Assembly: GCA_963756895.1 (NCBI GenBank)
Contig: CAVWPI010000005.1
Location: forward strand, 62,001 to 126,000
Direction of reading: 5' to 3'
From: DASUAS01 sp963756895
Lineage (GTDB): Bacteria; Actinomycetota; Acidimicrobiia; IMCC26256; DASPTH01
DNA: 64,000 nt
A program made the translations under genes and the position numbers. Within the stretch, counting starts at the first letter, position 1. Every line of letters begins with the position of its first letter. Below, in pieces: positions 9,501 through 18,668 of the stretch. The notes under the pieces were generated by a model. That model was not told where the DNA came from. It saw only the letters and a program-made list of their open reading frames with translations, and ran no database searches.

Positions 9501-9983
9501 CGCACGCTGGTGGCGCTCGACCCCGCCGTCGAGCAGGTACGGGGCTTCACGCGCTACCGCATCGAGGGGGACCTCGCCGCCGACGACGCCACCATCCACG
9601 TGGTCGACCGCGGTGGCATCTCGGTCGACCTGCGTTCGCGCACCGACGACGATCCGCGCCTGCTCGGTACCAAGCACCGCGTCGCCACGCAACGCGACGT
9701 CACCGTGGCGCGCGGCCGGCGTGACGGTCGCACCATGGTGATCGTCCCCGAGGTCAAGGACAACGTCACCGTCGGTCTCACGCTCCTGCACGCGGGGTTC
9801 GCCGAGCACCTACCCGCCGACGTCGTCCGCACCGTGCTGCAGGGATACCAGGGCCGCTACGGCGCGCTGCGGGACGCGGTCACGGAGACCACGCCCACGT
9901 TCGACGACACCCGTCTCGCCTCCTTCGACCTGATCGACCTCCTCACCGAGCCGGTCTACGTCCTCGCCGACCGCTGGCGCTGA
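6522..9983 (+). CDS. Expanded GlmS-like glutamine--fructose-6-phosphate aminotransferase (1153 aa)
   Basis: Nearly twice the usual 600-620 aa. Cys2 of MCGIVGVV is the glutaminase nucleophile, but about 150 residues of mostly helical sequence separate it from the next block, RGRDSAG (residues 176-182). Glutaminase motifs GHTRW (269-273), ALNGDVDN and TTDAKV follow. Two SIS domains come next: KEISEAPASFRKTLRGK, SQSGTTTDT and STKAF in the first. In the second, the isomerase residues equivalent to E. coli Lys485, Glu488 and His504 are kept as K729, E732 and H748. The usual C-terminal SVTVE end is absent. Instead about 310 residues of unknown fold follow. The frame is unbroken. Glucosamine-6-phosphate synthase activity is inferred from motifs and the glmM neighbour; the two extra regions are unexplained. 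Confidence 0.8.
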   Translation: MCGIVGVVRRRATRPVPDAAELVQELDRALFEFAGGANGDADHPNGGLLGRLQAVAEAVEVVDAALRGVPGVRAILGDPQAGLLIEDRIQQLTGRFDALERELDDGLGGTLAVASLEAINAALVRARDAVWAVGRDRLRTAREVAALAPAEPSIAALEAFHSVQVALSAIDRLEVRGRDSAGLHLLVRNHGLDLDEPAIGRLVEARAGDALFGSGSVRASGDELAFVYKAAAEIGELGDNTAVLRAAIRDDALLHLALVHDDAEVMVLGHTRWASVGIISEANAHPLNHEELDGHDRPYVVGALNGDVDNYADLKVLEGLQVPAEITTDAKVIPALVARRIANGDTVEDAFRTTVSELAGSMGIAAQTAAAPDRLLLSLRGSGQALYVGMVEDAYVVASEPYGVVEETPTYLRMDGDTPADPERAAATRGQVVVLDAARAGTLAGVERYAFDGTPLPVHDDELQHAEITTRDIDRGEFPHFLLKEISEAPASFRKTLRGKVVERDGRLAVALGADTLSDGLRARLRDGSIRRVVVIGQGTAAIAGQSLAAVLTALADDHVRAEAVIATEFSGFQLRDDMSDTLVVAISQSGTTTDTNRTADLARARGAAVVAIVNRRNSDLVDKADGVLYTSDGRDVEMAVPSTKAFYAQIAAGYLLAIAIADEVGAPAAAAVHAILDALRALPDAMARVLALQEPIAGIAQRHAVSRRYWAVVGNGRNRIAAAEVRVKASELCYKSISFDATEDKKHIDLSAEPLVLVCAAGLQGSNADDVAKEIAIYRAHRAAPIVIATEGERRFSAALETIPVPAVHPDVAFVLSAMAGHLFGYEAALAIDTSAHPLREVRAAVQAVVSGAALNPSSGDDLLLRLGPAIEGPVATFLDGLRVGSYDGHLEAGTAVRIASLLRYATGMLPLDVYQIEHGAVGTPSRVVEDLTAALTAGIEELTRPVDAIKHQAKTVTVGISRSDEELLQVPLVREVLAAGAARDALSYRALRTLVALDPAVEQVRGFTRYRIEGDLAADDATIHVVDRGGISVDLRSRTDDDPRLLGTKHRVATQRDVTVARGRRDGRTMVIVPEVKDNVTVGLTLLHAGFAEHLPADVVRTVLQGYQGRYGALRDAVTETTPTFDDTRLASFDLIDLLTEPVYVLADRWR

Positions 9984-9993
9984 ACCGACCGCC

Positions 9994-10386
9994 ATGATCG
10001 ACGCCCCCCTCGGGATCCGTGGCCTGGGGACCGACCTGGTCGAGATCGAGCGGTTCCGGCTGGCGCTGCAACGGCGGGTGTCGCTCCCGGACCGCCTCTT
10101 CACCGACGGTGAGCAGCAGTACGCGTACGAGCACCACGATCCGGTGTCGCGTCTGGCGGTGCGCTTCGGGGCCAAGGAAGCGACGATGAAGGCACTCGGC
10201 GCCGGCCTGGGCGCGTTCGCGTTCCGCGACGTCGAGGTGGTGCGCGACGACGACAGCGGCGCGCCGGCGCTCGCACTCCACGGCGCCGCCGCCGCACTGG
10301 CCGAATCGCGGGGCGTGCGGGCGTGGCAGGTGTCGCTCACCCACACCGACACGACCGCCATGGCCGTCGTGCTCGCGCTGGGCTGA
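9994..10386 (+). CDS. acpS: Holo-[acyl-carrier-protein] synthase
   Basis: 130 aa, intact. It transfers 4'-phosphopantetheine from CoA to the serine of acyl carrier protein. The Mg2+-binding motif GLGTDLVEIERF and the second motif RFGAKEATMKALG are present, and the end VSLTHTDTTAMAVVLA matches the family. It lies between the GlmS-like gene and nnr, 5 nt before the latter. Confidence 0.93.
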   Translation: MIDAPLGIRGLGTDLVEIERFRLALQRRVSLPDRLFTDGEQQYAYEHHDPVSRLAVRFGAKEATMKALGAGLGAFAFRDVEVVRDDDSGAPALALHGAAAALAESRGVRAWQVSLTHTDTTAMAVVLALG

Positions 10387-10391
10387 GCGCG

Positions 10392-11858
10392 GTGGAGCCC
10401 GTCCTCACTCCGGAGGCGATGACCGGGGCCGACGCCCGGACGATTGCGGCCGGTACGCCGCTCGAGGTGCTGATGGAGCGGGCCGGGCGCGCGGTGGCGT
10501 GGACGGTGCGCCGCGCGTTGCCGGGCACCTACGGTCGCCGGGTCGTCGTCGTGTGCGGGAAGGGCAACAACGGCGGTGACGGTCTCGTGGTGGCGCGGGT
10601 CCTCGAAGCCTGGGGCGTCCGGACGACGCGGTTCACGCTCGTTGACGGCCTCGCGCGCACCGAGTTCACGAGGGCGCTCGCGTCGGCCGACGTGGTGGTC
10701 GACGCGATGTACGGCACCGGCCTGCGCGACGCCCTGCGCGACGATGCCGCCTGGGTCGCCGAACAGCTCGCGGGTTGGTCGGGCGTGGTGGTCGCCGTCG
10801 ACATCCCCTCCGGGGTCGACGGGCTCACCGGCGCGGTGCCGGGCTGGGCGGTGCGGGCCGACCGCACGGTGACGTTCGCGGCGCACAAGCCGGGCCTCGT
10901 GTTCGAGCCCGGTCGCTCGTACGCCGGTGAGATCACCGTGGTCGACATCGGGATCGAGATCGACGAGGGAGCCGACGCGCCTGCGGGCATGGTGACCGGT
11001 GACGACGTCACCGACTGGTTGCCGGCCCGTGCGCCCGACGCGCACAAGTGGCAGTCCGGCGTGCTGACCGTCGGGGGATCCGGCGGCATGATCGGCGCGC
11101 CGATGCTGGTCAGCCACGCGGCGATGCGGGCGGGCGCGGGCATCGTGTGGTGCGCGCTGCCGGGGCAGGAGGCGGCGCGACTCGCGTCGGGCACCGAGGT
11201 CATCACCCGGCCGTTGCCGGTCAGGAGCGACGGCGCGCTCGCGCGCGGTGCGGCCGAGGTGCTCCTGGCCGACGTCGGCCGCTTCGCCGCGCTGGCCGTC
11301 GGACCGGGCCTGGGCGGCGTCGGCGATCCCGACGTCCAGTTCGTGGTCCGCACGCTGGTCGCGGAGGCCCGCAGGCCTCTCGTCCTCGACGCCGACGGTC
11401 TCAACGCGCTCGCCGGAGACCTGGCGCAGTTGCGTGCCCGCCAGACGCTCGGCGGCCCGATCGTGCTGACGCCGCACGCGGGCGAGTACCAGCGCCTCAT
11501 GGGCGCACCGGTGGGAGCCAACCGGTTGGTGGCGGCGCAGGCGCTCGCCGAGCGGGCCGGCGCGGTCGTGTTGCTCAAGGGCCCCGGCACCGTCGTCGCG
11601 AGCCCCGGCGGCGCGGTCGCCCTCAACCCCACCGGCAGCGCCGCGCTGGCCACCGCCGGGAGCGGCGACGTGCTCACGGGGATCATCGCCGGCTTCCTCG
11701 CCCGCGGGCTCGATGCGTTCCGGGCCGCGGTCGCCGCGGCCTGGGTGCACGGTCACACCGCCGACCGGGTGGTCGCGGCCGACGGCCCCGGGTTGGTCGC
11801 AGGCGATCTCGTCGCCGGGCTGGGCCGTACGCTGCAGGAGTTGGGAGTGAACCCGTGA
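10392..11858 (+). CDS. nnr: Bifunctional NAD(P)H-hydrate epimerase / ADP-dependent hydratase
   Basis: 488 aa. Repairs hydrated NAD(P)H. The N-terminal epimerase half (residues 1-210) shows VVVVCGKGNNGGDGLVVAR and VDIPSGVDG. The C-terminal dehydratase half shows VGPGLGG, LTPHAGEYQRLMG, LLKGPGTVVASP and the ATP-site motif ATAGSGDVLTGIIAGFLARG. GTG 10392 is chosen because acpS ends just before it. The frame is unbroken. Confidence 0.92.
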   Translation: MEPVLTPEAMTGADARTIAAGTPLEVLMERAGRAVAWTVRRALPGTYGRRVVVVCGKGNNGGDGLVVARVLEAWGVRTTRFTLVDGLARTEFTRALASADVVVDAMYGTGLRDALRDDAAWVAEQLAGWSGVVVAVDIPSGVDGLTGAVPGWAVRADRTVTFAAHKPGLVFEPGRSYAGEITVVDIGIEIDEGADAPAGMVTGDDVTDWLPARAPDAHKWQSGVLTVGGSGGMIGAPMLVSHAAMRAGAGIVWCALPGQEAARLASGTEVITRPLPVRSDGALARGAAEVLLADVGRFAALAVGPGLGGVGDPDVQFVVRTLVAEARRPLVLDADGLNALAGDLAQLRARQTLGGPIVLTPHAGEYQRLMGAPVGANRLVAAQALAERAGAVVLLKGPGTVVASPGGAVALNPTGSAALATAGSGDVLTGIIAGFLARGLDAFRAAVAAAWVHGHTADRVVAADGPGLVAGDLVAGLGRTLQELGVNP

Positions 11859-11868
11859 GGAGCCGCCA

Positions 11869-13036
11869 GTGAACGGCCCGGAGGGCGTGGTCGACGCCGC
11901 TCGCGCGGTCTGGAGCGAAGTCGACCTCGACGCCATCCGTGCCAACGTCGCCGCCCTGCGGGAGGTGGCCGCGCCCGCCGCGCTGCTCGCGGTCGTGAAG
12001 GCCAACGGCTACGGCCACGGCGCGGTCCCGGTGGCCCGGGCCGCGCTCGACGCCGGCGCCTCCTGGTTGGGCGTCGCCCGCGTCGAGGAGGGCGAGCAGC
12101 TCCGAGGGGCGGGCATCGACGCGCCGATCATGCTCCTGTCGGAGCCCGCGCCGCGCGTGGCCGCCCGCGTGGTGGAGGCGCAGCTCGTCCCGGTCGTGTA
12201 CACGGAGGCCGGCATCGACGCGTTGGCCAAGGCCGTCGCCGACTCCGGGCGGGGCGCTCCGCTGGAGGTGCACCTCAAGGTCGACACCGGCATGCATCGG
12301 GTCGGCTGCGCGCCCGACGACGCGCTCGGCGCTCGCTCGTGCGATCGCCGCGCGCGACGAGCTGTCACTGGCGGGCGTGTGCACCCACCTGGCCGTCGCC
12401 GACGAGCCCGACAACCCCTACACGACCGAACAGCTGGCGCGCTTCGACGCGGTGCTCGACGAGCTCGACCGAGCCGACCTGCGCCCGCCGCTCGCGCACG
12501 CGGCGAATTCCGCCGGTCTGCTCGTCGCCGGTGCGCGCTACGACCTCGTGCGGATCGGCATCGCCTGCTACGGCCTGCCGCCCGCGCCGACCGTGACCGA
12601 CGCCGATCTCACGTTGCGGCCGGCGCTCTCGCTGCGCGCGCGCGTCACCTTCGTGAAGTCGCTCCCGACCGGCGCCCGCGTGTCGTACGGCCTCCGCTCG
12701 GAAGTGGGTACGTCGGGACGCGTCGCCACCGTGCCCGCCGGCTACGCCGACGGCGTGCCCCGCAGCCTCGGGATGGTCGGCGGCGAGGTCCTGATCCGGG
12801 GCCGACGGCGCCCGATCATCGGCATGGTCACGATGGACCAGCTGCTCGTCGACCTCGGCGACGTGCCCGCCGAACCCGACGACGACGTCGTGCTGATCGG
12901 CCGCCAGGGTGACGACGAGATCACCGCCACCGAGTGGGGCGAGCGCCTGGGGACCATCTCCTACGAGGTGGTCACCGGCATCGGCGCCCGCGTGCCGCGC
13001 ACCTACCTCGGGGCCCGGGCGGAGCAGGCGGAGTAG
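11869..13036 (+). CDS. alr: Alanine racemase
   Basis: 389 aa after one repair near 12332 (GGCGCTCG read as GGCGCGCTCG). A PLP enzyme making D-alanine for peptidoglycan. The PLP lysine is in AVVKANGYGHGAVPVA and the catalytic tyrosine in RVSYGL. The substrate-binding segment VDTGMHRVG and the C-terminal MVTMDQLLVDLGD also match. GTG start preceded by GAGGAG. It directly abuts the hydrolase gene downstream, as in many actinobacteria where alr, an alpha/beta hydrolase and tsaE cluster. Confidence 0.93.
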
Positions 13037-14072
13037 GTGGCACCGAAAGCGCTGAAGCGCACCGGGCTGATCGCGGGGGCCACCGCCGGCGCGTTCGGTC
13101 TCGCGTACGCGACCGAGCGTGCGCTGGTCGCGCGCCTGCGCCACCGCGACGATCCCGATGCCGGCGAGCCGCTGGTCCCCGTGTTCGACGAGGCGCGCAT
13201 CCTCGACAGTCACGACGGCGGGAGCATCTACACCATTTCCCGGGGTGAGGGACCGGTCGTGGTGTTCTGCCACGGCGTCACGCTCTCGTCGCGCGTGTGG
13301 GCCAAGCAGTTCGACACGTTCCCGGCCGCCGGGTTCCGCACCGTCGCCTTCGACTCCCGCGGCCACGGTGAGTCCGTGGTGGGCGACACCGGCCACTCGC
13401 TCGACAACCTCGCCGACGACCTGCGCACGGTGCTCGAAGCGCTCGACCTGCGCGACGCCGTTCTCGTCGGCCATTCCATGGGCGGGATGGCGGTACAGGC
13501 GTTCGCCATCCGCCATCCCGGAGTCGTCGAGGAACGCGTCGCCGGCCTCGTGCTCCTCTCGTCGTCGTCGCTCAACCTGGTGAGCGACGCCAAGCGCGTG
13601 CGCGGGGCGGTTGAGCGGGTGGTCAACGTCGGACCCGACGTCGGCACGTTCATGCGGCAACGCAACCTCGGACTCCTCCTGGCGCGCATCGGCTTCGGTG
13701 ACGATCCGAATCCGAGCCACGTCGAGGCGACGCGCGAGATGCTGGCGGCATGCGGCAAGGCCACCACCCGGGAGGCGGTGTCGGCCCTGCTGCACCTCGA
13801 CCTCACCGAGGGCCTGCCCACCGTCACGGTGCCGACGCTCGTGGTCGTCGGCTCCGCCGACGCTCTGACCCCTCCGCCGCGACTCGCGCCGCATCGCCGA
13901 GCTGGTGCCGGGCGCCCGCCTGGTCGAGTACCCGGGCGGTGGTCACATGCTGATGTACGAGCGCACCGACGAGGTCGATGCGCTCATCATGGACTTCGCG
14001 CGCAGCACGCAGACGAGCGACCTCCAGGGGGGCGACGAGCAGGCCGACGCCGCCCGCGCGACTGCGGTCTGA
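13037..14072 (+). CDS. Alpha/beta hydrolase
   Basis: 345 aa after one repair near 13885. The start GTG follows the alr stop with no gap. The catalytic serine is in VLVGHSMGGMAVQAFAI, the oxyanion region in VVFCHGVTLSSRVW, the acid in VVVGSADALTP, and the histidine in YPGGGHMLMYE. The N-terminus has one hydrophobic stretch (TGLIAGATAGAFGLAYA), possibly a membrane anchor. Substrate unknown. The alr-hydrolase-tsaE neighbourhood is common in actinobacteria but does not give a function. Confidence 0.8.
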
Positions 14073-14073
14073 C

Positions 14074-15041
14074 GTGATCACCGACGTCCCCGGTGTCCTT
14101 GCCGGGCACTGGACGGGCACGGCCACCGGCGTCACCGTGGTGGTGCTCCCTCCGGAGACGGTCGCCTCCATCGAGATACGCGGGGGCGCACCGGCGACCG
14201 CGCGAGACCGCGGTCCTGGACCCGTTCGCCAGCGTCGAGCACGTCGACGCGATCGTGCTGACCGGCGGCTCCGCCTTCGGTCTCGCCGCCGCCGACGGCG
14301 TGATGCGTGCGCTGGCCGAGCAGGGGCGGGGCTTCCCCACCCGCGGGGGACCGGTGCCGATCGTGCCCGCGGCGGCCATCTTCGACCTCCTGGTCGCGGG
14401 CGACGAGCGCCCCGGCCCCGACGAGGGCCGTGCCGCGCTGGCAGCCGCCCTGGCCGGCCCATCTGGGCCCGACGCCACCCCTCGGCACCGGGCGGGTCGG
14501 CGCCGGCCGCGGCGCGAGCGTGGCGAAGTGGCGCGGGGGCGAGCACGGCACCACCGGCGGGATCGGGGGCGCGTCGGCGTGGGACGGTGACGTCGTGGTG
14601 GGCGCGCTGGTCGTCGTGAACGCGGTCGGCGACGTCGTCGCCGCCGACGGCACGCCGATCGTGGCCTCGTCGGCGCCGCCCGGATCCCCCGCGTTCCCCG
14701 AGGAGGCGCCGTTCGAGACGCCACTCGAAACGCCATCCGAAACGCCACCCGACAGGGTCGGTGACGGTGGTGACGCGCCCGGTCGCGGCAACACCACGCT
14801 CGCGGTGGTCGTCACCAATGCCCGGTGCACCAAGGCCGAGTGCCACCTGCTCGCCCGCAGTGCGAACCACGGCTTGGCGCGCGCCATCCACCCGTCGCAC
14901 ACCCGTCACGACGGCGACCTCGCCGTCGCGTGCGCGACCGGCATGGTCGACGCCCATCTCGACCGGCTCCGGGTGATGGTCACCGACGTGACGGCCGAGG
15001 CGGTGCGCGACGCGGTCGCGTACCATCGGAACGCCCTCTGA
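14074..15041 (+). CDS. P1-family (DmpA-like) peptidase
   Basis: 323 aa after two repairs (near 14203 and 14452). S58/P1 aminopeptidases process themselves at an internal Gly-Ser/Ala and act on N-terminal D- or beta-amino acids. Marks seen are ITDVPGVLAGHWT, VDAIVLTGGSAFGLAAADGV, VGAGRGASVAKWRGGEHGTT and the candidate nucleophile region GRGNTTLAVVVTNA. A low-complexity insert (ETPLETPSETPPD) encoded by a short tandem repeat precedes this site. GTG start 1 nt after the hydrolase stop. The stop is the first TGA of a repeated stop cassette. Confidence 0.8.
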
Positions 15042-15090
15042 TCAGGCCGTCTGACCAGGCCGTCTGACCAGGCCAACTCCTGACCAGGTC
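15036..15090 (+). repeat. Tandem 13-bp repeat carrying stops in all three frames
   Basis: The unit GTCTGACCAGGCC is repeated, first copy diverged, around the stop of the peptidase gene. TGA occurs at 15039, 15052, 15065 and 15081, covering all three plus-strand frames. The repeat fills most of the gap before the uracil-DNA glycosylase gene. Confidence 0.7.
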
Positions 15091-15112
15091 GTCTCACGAG
15101 TCGGGTCCTGCC

Positions 15113-15719
15113 GTGTCGCTGCTCGAACCACCCCCGTTCGCCTCGTTCACCGATCTCGAACGAGAGGCGCTGACCTGCACGAAGTGCCCGCTCGCGGAGA
15201 CGCGCACGCAGGTCGTGTTCGGCGTGGGCGACGCCCACGCCGACCTCCTCTTCGTGGGCGAGGGGCCGGGCGAGCAGGAGGACCTCACCGGGGAGCCCTT
15301 CGTCGGCCGGGCCGGCCGTCTGCTCACCAGCCTGATCGAGGGCATCGGGCTCACCCGCGCCCAGGTGTACATCGCCAACGTGGTGAAGTGCCGCCCTCCG
15401 GGGAACCGGGACCCGTTCCCCCTCGAGATCGAGTCGTGCTGGCCGTACCTCGACGCGCAGATCACGTTCATCGAGCCGCAGGTGGTCGTGACCCTCGGCA
15501 ACTTCGCCACCAAGCTGCTGCTCGAGACCAAGGAGGGCATCACCAAGTTGCGCGGGACGCGAGTTCCCGTTCCGCGACGGCGCCGTCCTCATCCCCGTGT
15601 TCCACCCGTCGGCGGTGCTGCGCAACGGTGGCGCGGCGCTCGCGCAGGCGCGCGCCGACTTCGTCACCATCAAGCGCGCGCTCGCCCGTTCGTCGGATGG
15701 GTCAGCGGGCGCGTCATGA
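15113..15719 (+). CDS. Family-4 uracil-DNA glycosylase ([4Fe-4S])
   Basis: 202 aa after one repair near 15560. Removes uracil from DNA. Cluster cysteines are visible in TCTKCPLAETR, VVKCRPPGNRDP and ESCWPYLDA. The uracil-pocket motif is GEGPGEQEDLTGEPFVGRAG and the C-terminal motif is VFHPSAVL. GTG start. The stop overlaps the tsaE start as ATGA. Confidence 0.9.
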
Positions 15720-16192
15720 CGTTCCGCACGACCACCCACGACGCGGAGGAGACGCACGCGCTGGGTCGAGCGGCTGGGCGCGCTGCTGCGCGCCGGCGAC
15801 GTCGTCCTCCTCGACGGTGAGCTCGGCACCGGCAAGACGGTGATGGCCAAAGGCATCGCGGTGGCACTCGGCATCCACGAACCGGTGGTCAGCCCGACGT
15901 TCACGGTCGTGCGCGAGTACGACGCGCCCACGCCGCTCGTCCACGTCGACGTGTACCGCCTCGACCATCTGCAGGAGCTGCACGACCTCGGGTTCGACGA
16001 CCTCGTCGGTGGCGAGGCGGTGACCGTGGTCGAGTGGGGCGACCGGGTCGAGCGCGGCGCTCCCGAGCGAGCAGCTCCGGGTGCTGCTCGAGCCGGGCGA
16101 CGGCGACGACGACCGCGTCGTGTCGGTCGACGCCGCCGGCCTCACCTGGGGCGAGCGTCGCGACGCTGCCGGCGGCGGCCGTGGGCGGCTGA
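15716..16192 (+). CDS. tsaE: tRNA threonylcarbamoyladenosine ATPase TsaE
   Basis: 160 aa after three repairs (near 15768, 16056 and 16160), which bring the stop to TGA 16190-16192. The P-loop DGELGTGKTVMAKGIA and the motifs SPTFTVVREY, VHVDVYRL and VEWGDRV are typical. It powers the TsaB-TsaD complex that makes t6A in ANN-decoding tRNAs. Order tsaE, tsaB-rimI, tsaD with 1- to 4-nt junctions indicates translational coupling. Confidence 0.9.
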
Positions 16193-16193
16193 C

Positions 16194-17531
16194 GTGCTGC
16201 TGCTCGCGCTCGACACGTCGACCGCGCAGGTGTCGGTCGCCTTCGGCGACGGCGGCGCGGTGCTCGGCTCGGTGCAGCTCGCCGGCGGTCGACGTCACGC
16301 CGAGCAGCTCGCCCCCGCGATCGAGTACCTGCGCGGCGAGTGCGGCGTGGACCTCGGCCACCTGGCCGCGATCGCGGTGGGCACCGGCCCGGGGCTCTTC
16401 ACCGGTCTCAGGGTCGGCGTGACGACCGCGAAGGTGATGGCACAGGCGCTCCGCATCCCTGTCGTCGGCGTGTCCAGCCTCGATCTGGTGGCGTATCCGC
16501 TGCGGCACTCCGGGCGCGCGATCGTCGCGGTGCTCGACGCCCGCCGCCGCGAGGTGTTCGCCGCCCGCTACCAACCGGTGCCCGGCGGTGTGCAGCGGGT
16601 GTCCGACTACGCAGTGCACGCGCCCGCGGAGCTGGTGGCCGACCTCCTCGCCGACACCGCCGACTTCCCCCACGGCGTGCTGCTCGCGGGTGACGGCATC
16701 GCGCGGTTCCCCCTCGAATTCGCCGAGCTCGAGCACGCCGAGCTCGCGGGCCCCGAGTTCGCGGCGCCGAGCGTGGCCGCGCTGGTGGCGCTGGCGACGG
16801 CTCGCGCCGAGCGCGAGGAGTTCGAGCAACCGGCTGACCTGCGCCCGCTCTACCTGCGTCAGAGCGACGCCGAGATCGCCTGGGGCGCACGCACGGGCAC
16901 GGTGGGGGGTGATGGAGATGCAGTGGAGGCGTGGCCGGATGGCTGGGACGCCGCAACGGAATCGACCGGTGTGATGGCGGCCGAGCCCGACATCGCCGCG
17001 CTCACCGTGCACGTGCAGCGGATGCGGCGGCGGCACCTGCGGTCGGTGCTGCGCATCGAGCAGCAGGTGTACCCGCGCCCGTGGAGCTCGTCGCTGTTCA
17101 TGTCGGAGCTCGCGCTGCACGCGACGCGTGCGTACTTCGTCGCCCGCGTCGGGCGCGAGCTCGTGGGGTACGCGGGCCTGATGATGACGCTCGACGAGGC
17201 CCACGTCACGACCATCGCCGTCGACCCGAAACGTCATCGCGCCAAGGTCGGTACGCGCCTCCTGCTCGTGCTGGTGCGCGAGGCGATCGCGCGCGGCGCC
17301 ACCGCGATCACGCTCGAGGTGCGCATGTCGAACACGGGCGCGCAGGATCTCTACCGTCGCTTCGGCTTCGGACCCGTGGGCGTGCGCAAGAACTACTACC
17401 AGGAGGTCAACGAGGACGCGCTGGTGATGTGGGCCCACGAGGTCGACCAGCCCGAGTACGCCGCGCTGCTCGACTCGATCGAGCGCGTGCTCCCGGGTGA
17501 GACCGTGATCGAAGAGGGGCGACGCTGGTGA
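16194..17531 (+). CDS. TsaB-RimI fusion protein
   Basis: 445 aa, unbroken. Residues 1-240 are TsaB (LLALDTSTAQVSVAF, GTGPGLFTGLRVGVTTAK), the scaffold partner of TsaD in t6A synthesis. Residues 265-445 are a GNAT acetyltransferase of the RimI type (IEQQVYPRPWSSSLF, VTTIAVDPKRHRAKVGTRLL, EVRMSNTGAQDLYRRFGF), which acetylates the N-terminal alanine of ribosomal protein S18. A linker of about 25 residues joins them. Such fusions are known in actinobacteria. The stop overlaps tsaD by 4 nt. Confidence 0.92.
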   Translation: MLLLALDTSTAQVSVAFGDGGAVLGSVQLAGGRRHAEQLAPAIEYLRGECGVDLGHLAAIAVGTGPGLFTGLRVGVTTAKVMAQALRIPVVGVSSLDLVAYPLRHSGRAIVAVLDARRREVFAARYQPVPGGVQRVSDYAVHAPAELVADLLADTADFPHGVLLAGDGIARFPLEFAELEHAELAGPEFAAPSVAALVALATARAEREEFEQPADLRPLYLRQSDAEIAWGARTGTVGGDGDAVEAWPDGWDAATESTGVMAAEPDIAALTVHVQRMRRRHLRSVLRIEQQVYPRPWSSSLFMSELALHATRAYFVARVGRELVGYAGLMMTLDEAHVTTIAVDPKRHRAKVGTRLLLVLVREAIARGATAITLEVRMSNTGAQDLYRRFGFGPVGVRKNYYQEVNEDALVMWAHEVDQPEYAALLDSIERVLPGETVIEEGRRW

Positions 17532-18517
17532 CGCTCATCCTCGGCATCGAGACGTCGTGCGACGAGACCGCGGCCGCGGTCGTGGAGGACGGCCGCACGG
17601 TGTGCTCGTCGGTGGTGTCGAGCCAGGTCGACCTGCACGCGCGCTTCGGTGGCGTGGTGCCCGAGGTCGCGAGCCGCGCCCACGTGGAGCTCATCACGCC
17701 GGTGATCGCCGAGGCGCTGGTCGAGGCGGGCGTCGAGCTGGCCGAGCTCGACGCGGTGGCCGCGTGCCACGGTCCCGGGCTGGCCGGCGCACTGCTCGTC
17801 GGGGTCGCGGCGGCGAAGGGCCTCGCGGTCGCGACCGGGCTGCCCTACGTCGGCGTCAACCACCTCGAGGCGCACCTGCACGCAGCGTGGCTCGAGGATC
17901 CCGACCTCGAACCACCGCTCGCGGTGCTGATCGTGTCGGGCGGGCACACCATGACCGTCGTGATGGAGGACCACGGCCGCTACCGGGTGGTGGGGCAGAC
18001 GGTCGACGACGCCGCCGGCGAGGCCTTCGACAAGGTGGCGCGCCACCTCGGCCTCGGCTATCCGGGAGGCCCGGCGATCGACCGTCTCGCGCGGGAGGGC
18101 GACCCGGCCGCGGTGCGGTTCCCCCGGGCCATGCCCGGCGACGCCGACTTCTCGTTCGCGGGCCTGAAGACCGCGGTGGTGAACCACACCCGACGCCAGC
18201 CCGACACCGCGCTGGCCGACGTCGCCGCGTCGTTCCAGGAGGCGGTCGTCGACCAGCTCGTGGCCAAGCTGGTGGCCGCGGCCGACGAGGCCGGCGCCCC
18301 GGTCCTCGCGCTCGGCGGCGGGGTGGCCGCCAACTCCCGGCTGCGGGCCAAGGTGGCGGACGCCGCCGCCGCCACCGGGCGGGCCGTGTTCCTGCCCCCG
18401 CCGTCGCTCTGCACCGACAACGGCGCCATGATCGCCGCCACCGCCTGGTGGCGTCTCCGGGCCGACGGTCCCACCCCACTCGACACCGGCGCCGACCCCA
18501 ACCTGCGCCTGGTCTGA
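17528..18517 (+). CDS. tsaD: tRNA N6-adenosine threonylcarbamoyltransferase TsaD
   Basis: 329 aa, unbroken. The catalytic subunit that puts threonylcarbamoyl on A37 of tRNA. GIETSCDETAAAVVEDG, the metal histidines in GVNHLEAHLHA, VSGGHTMTV and LALGGGVAANSRLR are diagnostic. The GTG start overlaps the preceding stop as GTGA. Confidence 0.96.
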   Translation: MTLILGIETSCDETAAAVVEDGRTVCSSVVSSQVDLHARFGGVVPEVASRAHVELITPVIAEALVEAGVELAELDAVAACHGPGLAGALLVGVAAAKGLAVATGLPYVGVNHLEAHLHAAWLEDPDLEPPLAVLIVSGGHTMTVVMEDHGRYRVVGQTVDDAAGEAFDKVARHLGLGYPGGPAIDRLAREGDPAAVRFPRAMPGDADFSFAGLKTAVVNHTRRQPDTALADVAASFQEAVVDQLVAKLVAAADEAGAPVLALGGGVAANSRLRAKVADAAAATGRAVFLPPPSLCTDNGAMIAATAWWRLRADGPTPLDTGADPNLRLV

Positions 18518-18575
18518 GCCGTCCCGCGCCCCGACTCGGCCGCAACTTGTAGGGGGAGGGCCGGTCCTGGTAGCT

Positions 18576-18602
18576 TTAGCACTCGCACTCGGCGAGTGCT
18601 AA
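18576..18602 (+). promoter_or_regulatory. CIRCE operator (HrcA site) upstream of groES
   Basis: TTAGCACTC, 9-nt spacer, GAGTGCTAA: a perfect match to the consensus inverted repeat bound by the heat-shock repressor HrcA. It lies 66 nt before the groES start, so groES is predicted to be repressed by HrcA and induced by heat. No hrcA is in the window. Confidence 0.95.
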
Positions 18603-18668
18603 AGCCCCTTCGCCGGCACCTTTTCCACTCTGTCGTACGGCCTTGTCCACATCGCAGGAGGCACATCC

